DNA of 64,000 nucleotides, from the NCBI GenBank assembly GCA_012845835.1, contig JABAKD010000029.1:9159194-9223193 (forward strand), read 5' to 3'. The translations under genes were made by a program, and so were the position numbers. Each line of letters begins with the position of its first letter. Position 1 is the stretch's first letter. Source of the DNA: Undaria pinnatifida (Eukaryota > Sar > Phaeophyceae > Laminariales > Alariaceae). Below, piece after piece: positions 46,126 to 64,000 of the stretch. The notes under the pieces were generated by a model, which saw nothing but the letters and a program-made list of their open reading frames with translations, was not told the origin of the DNA and did not search any database.

Positions 46126-48122
46126 ATGATGCGCGCAGCCCAGTGCTCAAACTACGGCGGAAACGTCGACAGCATTTTGCACGTCATCACGAATGCCCCG
46201 CGCCCACTCTTCGAGCCCACAACCAAACAATCTCGCGGAAGGGCGCTCGTCCGGGTACAGGCCACCGCGCTGGCGCCCGGCGACGTCCGTGTGATGAGCG
46301 GCCGGACTCGCGAAATCCAGGGCCCGCCCTCCACCCCCTACATTCCCGGCGGTGCCGACCTTTGTGGGGTTGTGGAAGCCATCGGCGACGGGGAAGAGTA
46401 CCTCAAACCGGGCGATAGGATCGTGTCCCAGTTCGACCATAACTGGGGCGGTCTGGCCGAGTACGCCATCGTCAAGAGCGGCAACTGTGCGAAGGACCCG
46501 CCGTCTTGCCTCTCCTCCGCTGAAGCGGCGGCCATCGGTTCTAGCGGGGCGGCCGCTGTCATCATCTCCCGTCAGGTTAGGCGAGGCGACAGGGTGCTGG
46601 TCATCGGGGGTTCGGGCGGCGTGGGCTCGTTTCTGGTCCAACTGGTCCGCAAGAAGGGGGCTTCGTTTGTGGCGGCCGTGTCCACGCAGACTGAGCTGAT
46701 GCGGGAGTTGGGGGTGGACAGGGCAATTGATTACCGACAGGAAGATGTGTGGACGCTGGAGGAGTTCCAAACAGAGGAGGGGAGGTTTGACGTGGTAATT
46801 GACTTGGTGGAGAAAGGGTGGGACCGGGTTACGTCGGTGAATGGGCGTGCCCGCCCGATCTTGAAGAATGGCCGGCAGGGCGGCCGCTTTGTGACCACGG
46901 TATGTTACGTCAGAGGCAGTACTGTCTGTACTGTCTGTATGTATAAAATGGAATGGTGATGTTATTGTGGCTGTGGTTGTTGGTATTGGTGTTGGTGTTG
47001 GCGTCCGTGTTGCATCTACTTGACCTAGTAACGCTGCGAGTAGTTTGTGTGTGTCTCCTACACAAAATATGAGCGGCACAGTGTATGTTCCCGAAGATTG
47101 CCTGCAGACATGAAACTTGTACAGTTGAACACAACATGGGCACAGAATACTATACAGACGAAGGTAACCTAAAATCGAGATTCCTACCAAAACCTCTGTA
47201 TGCTGCGCGTGAACCGAGTCCTACAAACATTGAGGGCAAATATATGTGCGATAATTGTCGTGCCGTACGCCTGCCTATACAATACACGTGTAGCGACATT
47301 TCTTCAGGAGCGGGTGGGAACGTTCCAGCATGGAAACACGTAGCTGCAATGCAATACATGCTGGTGCAGTCCATAACCTCTGTCGGTTTCCCACCACTCA
47401 CGTACACTTGGTAGGATTGGAAAAGGACTAAGTGCTCACCTTTTTTTTTATGCCGTAGGTACTTTTTTATACTTGGTAGTTTGCTTCGCCCTAATTCTTG
47501 CGGACAAAGGTGCTATAGGTAGAGTAGGGATATACGTTGGAGTTAGCGGTAGGGTCAGGGTTAGGTAGGGCTTCAGGTAGGGCCAGTGGTGCTTTTGAAA
47601 CTAACTATCATATTGCTTGAACCACATGTACACTGATTCCGGTCGAACCGATTTCCATCCGTAATCCCATAGTTTCCACCAGTGGTGGGTTGCATTGGTT
47701 TCGCTGTATTCAGTTGATCTTGGTATATCATTCAATTCCATTTAACTAAGTGCTGTGTTATGTTACGTTTTTCTCCCCCCCTCCGCCCACCCCCAAAGGT
47801 ACCTCCGTGCGGGAAGTCGTTCGACGGTCACTCGATGTTGCAGATAATCGGCGTGTTCGCCCTCCCCGTCCTCGGGAAGTCGTTCAGCACGTGGTTATCA
47901 CCGTGGAGAACCCCCCGGTACAAATTCGTCTTCGGACTCGGCATCGACGCCGAGCGCATGCCGTTCAGAGAGCTGTTCGCTTTGATAGAAGCGGGCGACG
48001 TGCGTGTTATCTTGGACGGTGGACACCCCTGTGGATTTACCACAGAAGAACTCCGGACGGCGTTCAAGCTTCAGGCGAGTGGACATGCTCACGGCAAAGT
48101 GGTGGTGCAGGTTGCGGACTGA
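46126..48122 (+). CDS. Zinc-free medium-chain dehydrogenase/reductase (quinone oxidoreductase-like), two exons
   Basis: Exons are 46126-46899 and 47799-48122, giving 365 residues. The intron starts with GTATGT, ends in a C-rich tract plus AAAG, and is phase 0, so Phe-Val-Thr-Thr joins Val-Pro-Pro-Cys without a frame break. The N-terminal half has the GroES-like fold typical of the family (GGADLCGVVEAIGDG, then KPGDRIVSQF and WGGLAEYAIV). The Rossmann half carries the nucleotide-binding loop GGSGGVG at residues 161-167, and the C-terminus ends in the family-typical GHAHGKVVVQV. I see no catalytic or structural zinc ligands, which puts it with NAD(P)H:quinone oxidoreductases and RTN4IP1-like proteins. 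Length is normal. The start is one of two adjacent ATGs (46126 or 46129); an in-frame ATG at 45943 precedes sequence unlike the family. The substrate is unknown; NADPH-dependent reduction of a quinone or enone is inferred from the family. A small inverted-repeat element begins about 100 bp past the stop. Confidence 0.9.
46900..47798 (+). other. Intron of the dehydrogenase gene
   Basis: This 899-bp phase-0 intron has a GTATGT donor and a pyrimidine-rich acceptor ending in CCCCCAAAG. It contains a GT-rich stretch near 46965-47010 and a run of TAGGG-like words at about 47540-47590 (too irregular to call telomeric). The open frame at 47085-47414 inside it resembles no family I know and is probably chance. 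Confidence 0.85.
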
Positions 48123-48222
48123 GTCTCTATTGAGCCTGGGCCCACGATGACTACCGCCACCTTCTCCATCGCCAAAGGCACCGAGGCACACACGTGCTCG
48201 GTGCAACTGTCGATATATTTGG

Positions 48223-48535
48223 CGACGCGTGCTAAGATAGAGGTGGCAGTTATTGGCTAAGTTTTTTGTGAATGATGGGGCTCTTGAACCTAAATGGTCG
48301 GTATGCCATTTTAGTTTTCAAGATATACCAGCATATATATATTTTTATGTGTATCTACAATAGGCCATCAGCTCATTCATCGGGTTGCGTTTTCAGTTAT
48401 TCTAAATGAGCTTTTGTGTGGGATATTAGTGTGTAGTGTGTAGTGTGTAGTGTGTAGTGTGTAGTGTGTAGTGCTGTAGATAGCCTCAACTGTAGAGCTT
48501 CCGAAAATGAGTGTTGCATCTCTACCGTAGCGTGT
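48223..48535. mobile_element. MITE family 3, copy b, downstream of the dehydrogenase gene
   Basis: Left end GACGCGTGCTAAGATAGAGG and right end CATCTCTACCGTAGCGTG match the family 3 termini. The interior has expanded by a GTGTAGTGT microsatellite (48428-48475). It lies 100 bp after the dehydrogenase stop codon, so the transcript's 3' end may fall near or inside it. Confidence 0.7.
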
Positions 48536-51500
48536 TTTTTTTCATTTTTTCGTCGCTCACCATGGAACCTGTGTGTAGCTGAAATACCCGACAGCAACAG
48601 CCTACGTTCGGCTAAGCCTGCAACAGGTAGTCGCAGGCGATGCAGCAGCAGCGGCAGCAGCGACTGAACAGGAAGTCGATTGGGTCCCGCCGCTAGAGTC
48701 GCGGCTGCTGCTGCAGCGGACCGTCGGGGTGGTGCTTGAATAGCTAGTTGGAGGAGCGCAGCAAGCGGTGCGCGGTGTCGTTGCCTGCGTACCTTGTGTG
48801 GTTATTGGGGACTGGCATGGCCAGCCGATCGATGGGGATTTAACAATGTGGCCCGCGTCTCAGCGGTAGCTGTTGTGGTTCGAGCTGCGTTTGCTCCGCA
48901 GCAGTATAATTGTGGAAGAACCCCTTACCTCGGAATGAAGAGGCCCACATAGCTGAAGATGGTGTCCTTGTTGTGTTTGATTAACTCAGAAGGCACAGGG
49001 CTAGAGATGCGGACGTTTTGTTTTTGTTTTGCTTTGACGGCACTTTCTGACGCGGCGTAGTGGTTGTGGACATCAGACCTACAGTAGTCCTTCCCTAAAA
49101 GTACGCGGCTGGTCAACGTTCAATAGGCTCGCTTGCTGACCGTGCCGTCGCGGCCAGTAGTCAGTAGAATGTGTTGTGTTGCAGTTTGCAACAGTACTAA
49201 CCAACGTGCCCATTAATAGCAATAGACACGTCTGCATAATTTTGTAGTGACTGCTGCGGCTTGAAAGCGTACCCTATGAAAAGGATGTGGGGATCTTCTT
49301 GTACCAATCATCGGGGCGTGAAAATGTACAGTAAATTATAACCCAGAAAGCCCTACCCATGTACATTCAGCAACATGCGGCGTTGATTCCCCTGCGAACC
49401 GGCGAGATTTCAAACCGCGCGGACGCTGCTGTAGAAATCAATGAGGTCTTTCTCGGATAAATATTTTTCGTTTGCTGTTCCAAGGACAATTTTGTTGCTC
49501 CAAACTGGTACGTATGCAAGTTCTTCGGTATGTCTCTATTCTATGACCTGCCCCAGCATGTGTGTGGGGGGAGACGGTGGTTGAATATGGTGAAGGCGTG
49601 TCGCCAAATGTCGGGGAAATTCACAACTGCTAATAGATTATATCGAGATACAGAGTAGCTCTAGATGTATAATCAGTTGCCAGTCGAGTAGTGGAAGTGG
49701 TTGGGATCGGTTTGTGCATGGGGGAAATTGAGGATTTAACCTCGGGGCATGGTACTTCCTATACTGTGTAGCTTGGCCAAGGCCACCGTAAGGCCGGTAA
49801 AGTTTGTCACGATACACTACTAAGAGTAATATTACCTACGATATTAGTACTGGACGCGTGCTACAGTAGGAATAGCACGTTTTGGGCCAACATGTCTGAA
49901 CGGGTCCTTCGCCCGTTATCGTCGGAATGACACTCTTGCCTCTTCCACTATGGCTGTTCGTTCTATACCTAGGCCTCGGGAGTTTTTATCAGGTTGCACA
50001 CTGAGATGGTCAACGTTTGCGTCTAGGTGAGGTAGAGATCTCGTTAATCTAGGAACCCCAGAAAGCACTGTTGTTGAACAATACGTGCACCCCAACCGTA
50101 GCATGCGTTAGTGCTCCCTGTATAGTGCTGCTTTAATAATGCCGGCGCCCTAGTTAAGGCCGGTGACATCGCTTGGCCCGGCCGGAACCACCGGCATCAT
50201 GCGGCACGCGTCCGGTATAATACCTTCTCTGCCACTTGCTCGCTCCCCGCTAGTATTCCGAGCAGTGTAGCAAATAATTTGATGGCGGCGTACTGCGCCA
50301 AATACTAGATCGCCAGACTATAGCGTAAGACTTGCTAAGCAATAGGGCAGCCGCCTTCGCGAGCGGCCCTGGGCCTCTGAAGTATATGTCCTTGAAGGTG
50401 CTCCCCCAACCGATACGTGCTGCGGGGTAGGGGTGCATCATTTTGTTTCTGGAGCTCCTCACTTGATGAAGTACTTCATGCCTCACATCACACACAAACT
50501 GGTTTTGAGAAAACTGACGGTGCAACACGATGAACAAACCGGTACCCTACTACTACTACCTAATAAAGCATCGCTTAATGCGCGGCTAGTAGTACATCAA
50601 AGTGTAATTATATTTATTGATATGTTAATTGGCTATACATGATCTAGGGTAACATAATACAATGTCATCATTAAGTTTTTAATACGAAACTTACTAAGGA
50701 TGCGTGATAGATAGGTGTAGAGTACAAGCAGCTTGCAAATATGAGTATATCGACCCTAAATTCGTCAAACTCAAAGCTGATGTCTTTAGAACATTTTTAT
50801 AAAAAATCCATGGCCCAGATTCACCAATACAAGAAAAAAAAATCCCAACAAGAATATCATTTGGAGACGACTTCGAGTGAAGGAACCCCGTCAATAATTC
50901 AAAAAGTAAACTTGCGAAAAAGTGGTACCTCTATCGTAGCATGTTTGTACTGTATCTTTAGTAGCTGGGTAGAGGGGAGTACGTAGCCGGGCGGCTGCGA
51001 GGTGACAGATGTCTTGTTGGTGCATAATTCTACCGCTCTATTCGGACTACCGAACACCATGAAGGACCGTGAAGGGCTGCCACGATACGGGTGCACCGAT
51101 ATTTCCCCAAGGCTTGCTCGGTGCCTTTCCCAAAATCTGATTTTGATAAAAAAAGTGCAAGTGCAACAAGATGGAAATCCGAGTCATAGGTACCTAACGA
51201 ATGGTATAGCGTAAAACGCAGAACATCTCAACGATGAAGGGAAATTCCAATCTGAGGAGCCCTGAAAAATCGTTATTTCGGCCGAACAGTAAGCACTACC
51301 CCCATGCATGGTAACACGCGCGTGCCTTCACCTTTCACCACACAATACATGGGAGTCATTCATACAGCACTTATTTCAGGCGTTTTCCTGCGCGGCTTGG
51401 GTCATCTCATGCGAAGTACAACACAGCCAACGAAGAAGCAAAGCTCTTGTTTTAAGTTTCGCTCATTTATTTGCTCAAATAATGATTACGGACAAGAAAG

Positions 51501-52964
51501 GCCACCGTCTGCGCTTGGAGGGCAACACGACAAAAGGCAAGATCCGGTAACATAGTCGAAGACGTTCCGTTCCGCCGGCGGGTTTAACTGATACATTTGA
51601 TTGTGCAAGTAACCGTATTACATTGGCTAGACCTATACATATAGCACCACAAACACGACCCACGGCTCTGCGTTAAAGGCCTGCAACAGACATTTCCCGA
51701 ACACTTTTTGCCTTGGCTACTGTACACAGTACACAAGACGCGACAACAACGCCTATAAGTGACTTTGATGAGCCTTTTTTCTCACGACCAACTGAACCCT
51801 CAATTGTGTTACGTAAAGAAAGAAGAACGAAACACGAGCTGCCGCACGCAGCGCACACTTTCTCGAACGCGCGCATACAAACACAACACCACGTGACAGC
51901 CCATTTGGCGCTAACCTGCATACCAGGTAGTAAGCGCTCCCGGCAAAATCGTGATTTGACATATTCCACCCCGAAGTCGACACTACTTCATTACTGCAGA
52001 AGAGACAGCACAGCACAACAAGAGCAGCACACCGACATGTCCGCACCACTGCAAAACGACCAGAACAGCATAACAAGAACAGCATAACAAGAACAGCATA
52101 ACAAGAACAGCATAACAAGAACAGCACTCCAAAACATGCCCCCACTACACCCATCGTATAGGTATCCTTGACCACAATCGACGATAAGCATGTGCCTCAG
52201 ATGACCCTTTTTGCTGCTTTCCCTCACGCGCATACAACATGGACCACGCAAAAGAGCACCACGAGGTTCAGCAAGCGGTCCAGGCGAAAACGTGGTATAT
52301 CGAACTACATTTCCGTCAGAAGAACAAGGCCACTCCACGACTGCATACACATCACCAAAAAAATTGTTGGGGCACAGCACATAACATGTATTACGTCCTC
52401 ACCACATACCAGGGTGATATCTTAGCTTTGACCTTACAGCAATGTTGAGTTCCACCAAGGTGGACACAACAATAAACTACTGGAAGTAGGACGGGGGTCG
52501 GATGAAGACCACGCTATGTGCTCTTCGAACCCATAGAAGAACGGTGTTCTTGCAAGAAATCATCACCCGTCGAATACCTTTTCCTGCCCCCACCAACTCG
52601 TTTCGTCCATCCATCCATCCATTTACGTGCACAACAAAGCACGTTCGGGAGCCGAGTTGGGCCGAGTATTTCATACCCCCCCTTCCCACACAACCCTACC
52701 GTTTTCACCTCCGTTGTACACACCGGCTCATCCAACATCCCAAGTGCTTCGCCACCCAAACCGTTTCGTCCAAAGCTCGCTACCTTATATTTTCGTGTCC
52801 ACACGTAAGATTTACTGATGGAGGACGCCACGTATAGCTAGATGCGAAAAATAAACGAAAACCTGACCGTGGTTAGCGTCTGCTAACGGGGGACGGCGAA
52901 CGGCAGGAGATGGTGGTGCCTGTGGTGGTAGTGGTGACTGGCGATGGCAGCGATGGTGGTTGTT
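48536..52964. other. Intergenic between the two genes, nothing recognised
   Basis: The genes are convergent: the dehydrogenase ends at 48122 on the plus strand and the RCC1 gene ends at 52965 on the minus strand. A degenerate family-3-like pair of ends may lie at 50697-50945. No RNA gene or protein domain seen. Confidence 0.5.
52062..52128. repeat. 14-bp tandem repeat (AACAGCATAACAAG)
   Basis: About four and a half copies in a row. No gene in the surroundings. Confidence 0.92.
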
Positions 52965-61145
<8,181 letters not shown>

Positions 61146-62689
61146 CACGCTGTCTTCCTGGCAGGGTAGGGTCGGGTAGGGTAGGGTATGGGGTAGGTGG
61201 GAGGAGTGCGATAGGTTGTCGCGATGCCTGGGTGTGGTGGTGGTGGTGATGGTGGTGGCGGTTGGGGTAGTCCCGCGCTTCTCCGTATGAATACATACTG
61301 ATATGTAGGATTTGTATGACGCGTTTGATTTTACACCTCCGATTGATTTCACCGGATCTTCTCGCTGGAAAATATGTGTCGGTTTTGAGGGCGATAAAAA
61401 CGCTAGCTTTGAGCCCACCCAACCTCGGCTCGAGCGAAACAAGCTCGAGTGTTAGCCCAGGTTGTCATCAGCTGTCAGTTCAGCTTAGCCGCCCGGTGCA
61501 TGTTTGTCTACAACAATACGTTGGTCATAGCCGTTCTCGGTCGACACTGCGTGCATGTCCAGGGCCCGTATCATGCCGTGTGTAGACTACCGCTACTATT
61601 GAGAGGCAATCTTTGTTTTTATCGCTACTGTATTTGTCAAGATGATAATCTAATGTTCCACTGAAATCAAGGTCGACTATTATTACCTGTAGACGAAGCC
61701 TATAGCTTGGACGGTCGTAGATACTGTCCGGCCCCTCCAGAGCAGCACGCAGAAGTTTGCTGCCTTGGCTTGCACCCCTCCTTCCTCGTTTCCTTGTCGG
61801 CTGAAGAGCTGCTGCTGTTATCCTTCCTCGGCCTCTTTGGCTTCTTCTTGTAGGCGGCCAATAGGGGTATAATAAGGAGTCCTCGCTCAGCCCGCAATAG
61901 GTACAGATTGGTAGGTGGAGGAAAAGGTAGTTGTGTGTTTTGTGCGGTAGCTAGCTGTTCGTATTGGGTTCGGGTCGATGTAGTAATGAGCAATTGGTAG
62001 TGAGTGAGCGAGGAGGCGAGAGTTGTCCAGGAGACTAATAATGTGTGTTCTGTACTGTGCCTTAAATGCCGGTTCGAGTTTTGGGAGGTTATTGAAATTT
62101 TGATATTTTTATGTACAGTCTATACTCGGTCTATACATTATTCGGAGTATTATTTTACGAGTGCGTTGAAGTATGCGCCTTTTTTTTCTCGGCGAGTAGC
62201 TCAACGCCTCCTGTGGTTCTTTTAGAGCCCTATGGGGTGTACGATTGGATTGTTAGTTCACGTAGTAGATGTCTAGACTCTAAATAAACTCTAAACAGCA
62301 CTGGTCGTGTCTATTGTTATTGTAGATGATGGATGATGGCTGATGACGTGCACGAAACATTCCAGCATGCTATTTATTTGCGATTCCTGAGCGGACTACC
62401 TCGAAATATTTTGGTATGATACGCACGTGCACAAGACAGGTTGTTTGTTTCACGGGGTCCAATCCAAGAAACTGTTGTGACTACTTGTAGTGTACTACTC
62501 GTCATGTGTGTGCACCATATATATATCATAGCTCACCGGTCCCACAGCGTATTCCTCCGTCATTTTAACGTAATACTAAAGTATATATTAATAGATGATG
62601 AATGAATCCATATAGCCGAGCGGCAAGCTACCTACCAACACCGATTGGAGGGATAGTATCCAGCACCTCCTTGACTATTGATGGTATAT
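61146..62689. other. Upstream region of the RCC1-repeat gene
   Basis: The gene strand just before the ATG is pyrimidine-rich (CCCTACC repeats, 61165-61195) and further up carries a CACCAC run (about 61235-61260). No TATA box could be assigned. Confidence 0.4.
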
Positions 62690-62929
62690 TCATCTGCATG
62701 CGGTGCTACAACGGAACAACTCCGTATATAATAGGAGCATATGCTCTGTCAACGCCCCCTGAGGCGAGTGTTTGTTTCTCAACGTTGTCCCCGTCGGGAA
62801 GACCGAAGAGTTAGGCGGGGGCTCGTCAACAAATGAACGACCACGGGGAGAAAACGCCCCGGGGGGGTTCTTCCCGAAGACAGTGTTCTCGACACATCCG
62901 CCAAACACCCATGCGTCCGTGGTGTCTAC
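62690..62929 (-). pseudogene. Possible protein-kinase subdomain IX exon remnant
   Basis: The minus-strand frame reads Thr-Asp-Ala-Trp-Val-Phe-Gly-Gly-Cys-Val-Glu-Asn-Thr-Val-Phe-Gly-Lys-Asn-Pro-Pro. This aligns without gaps to the kinase pattern D-x-W-x-F-G ... G-K-x-P that follows the APE motif. A possible splice acceptor CTGTAG lies just before it (exon would start at 62925). No upstream APE, DFG or HRD motif is visible between here and the window edge, and the downstream sequence to the stop at 62690 does not look like the rest of a kinase. It is either an isolated decayed exon or a coincidence. Confidence 0.3.
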
Positions 62930-64000
62930 AGTACCGACATTCACGTGAGTGTTCTTGTGAAGTGCTTTCCCATGTTGTCTGATTGTTTGCTTCGGTGTCG
63001 CTTTTGTTTTATTTATCTATCTAGTCTTCATGTGCCATTTTGGCCGTTGTTGTGTCACCGGCAGGAAAACCGTGAATTTTTAGCAGGTCAGATTTTGAGT
63101 TAATGGAGCGGTTATCTAATAATGACGCAACGACCAACAACGACGAACAACAAGCATTAACAACGACGCGCACTGCGCATTGCATACATGTCGCAGCAGG
63201 GCCGGAAAGGAATACCGCGCGGATATGCTTACGTTCCCTCCCGCGGTGACATCGTTTTGTCGTGCTGTCTCCCGGGGGAGGGCGATGTATTTTCTAGTAT
63301 ATTTTAAGGTTTTCCCCGGGGATACCAAAGAGGTATGGGACTCCGCCTGAAAACAAAAGCAAAAGACAGTTCCCCAACGTTTTTATCACTCGTTCGGCCA
63401 TTTTTTTTTTGGGGTGGGACGACACACGGACGGGGGCGTTGCCATAAGATCTCACGGTATACTGTTTTTTGGGTATACGTTGTCTACTGTAGATACATAT
63501 GCAACCCTGGGCAATTGAGCCGGCTACAGCTAACCACCTCCACCCCACACTTGACACGTGCGGCTATTATCTTGTACAAGTACCTACCCGTCACTGCACA
63601 GTGTTCGTGACTTGTGAACATGGAATATTGATTGGTTGGTTGATAAATGGTCAATATACTGCGAACGATACATATATAGGACCAAGTACTGCACAACCAA
63701 GTGCCACACACACCGTGCATATGCACCTCCCTATATGATCAGCGATTCAATCCCAACTATTGATAACACCTCAAACAGCCTCAATAGTGATGGATCCTAC
63801 CTATCCAAGCGACAACGTACAAACCCCTGCTCAGCTTTTAAAATGTGAACAGAGATTATTGGATTCCAGTCGGGCTACCTTATTTTATTCCTATAACTGT
63901 TTATGAGTGAACGCCGTGTAGGCATACGCACCCCATATTGTTGGATGACGAATAAACAATATCCACCTTGCGAACTGCAACAATACAATAAAACAACGTG
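62930..64000. other. End of window, nothing recognised
   Basis: Short frames only. No upstream kinase motifs on the minus strand that would extend the 62.7-kb remnant. Confidence 0.45.

Noticed and set aside
46147-47190. 347-codon open frame on the minus strand
   Set aside because: It lies opposite exon 1 of the dehydrogenase and runs into its intron; the GC-rich third codon positions of the true gene keep it open. No domain in its own translation.

Overview
This is nuclear DNA of a eukaryote with long, intron-rich, gene-poor intergenic space. I find only two genes that can be built exon by exon with consistent reading frames and GT-AG introns; most of the rest is transposable-element debris and low-complexity sequence. 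The secreted RCC1-repeat gene, with phase-0 introns of about 0.4-1.6 kb and spacing like that of large stramenopile genomes, suggests a brown alga or related stramenopile. That is inference: no rRNA, organelle sequence or species-specific marker is present.

Genes. (1) On the plus strand, 46126-48122, a two-exon gene encodes a 365-residue medium-chain (quinone-oxidoreductase-like) dehydrogenase. (2) On the minus strand, 61145-52965, eight exons encode a 613-residue type I membrane protein: signal peptide, a complete seven-bladed RCC1-type propeller, a Pro/Thr/Ala stalk, one membrane helix and a short basic tail. Six introns cut at the same place (Val-Lys | Cys-Trp-Gly) in phase 0, so exons correspond to propeller blades. 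The introns hold transposon copies, a long GTA microsatellite and a tandem array of relic exon ends.

Mobile DNA. The left and middle thirds are repeat country. At 10552-13509 lies a 2.95-kb LTR element with a matching 5-bp flanking duplication. At 34197-41448 lies a 7.25-kb LTR element with no recognisable gag or pol. It is inserted inside a tandem array of a very small LTR retrotransposon (84-bp LTRs, 204-bp interior, 288-bp period), whose other copies lie at 9828, 19519 and 31866. Three families of short inverted-repeat elements share a terminal CTACGRTAG core (8.8, 14.7, 37.6, 48.2, 54.2, 54.5, 56.1, 57.2 and 57.7 kb). A further unclassified family with a TATA-like motif occurs eight times between 13.5 and 31.6 kb.

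Layout: 0-5.5 kb no recognised gene apart from one repetitive open frame; 5.6-7.7 kb degenerate tandem repeats; 8.8-13.5 kb transposons; 13.5-19.5 kb low complexity, a CATGG-rich field and a TTTTCGACTG field; 19.5-28.1 kb inverted repeats, G-runs and dispersed repeats; 28-31 kb nothing recognised; 31.3-41.5 kb nested retroelements; 43.9-44.8 kb a 297-bp tandem array; 46-48 kb the dehydrogenase; 53-61 kb the RCC1 gene; 62.7 kb a possible protein-kinase exon remnant.
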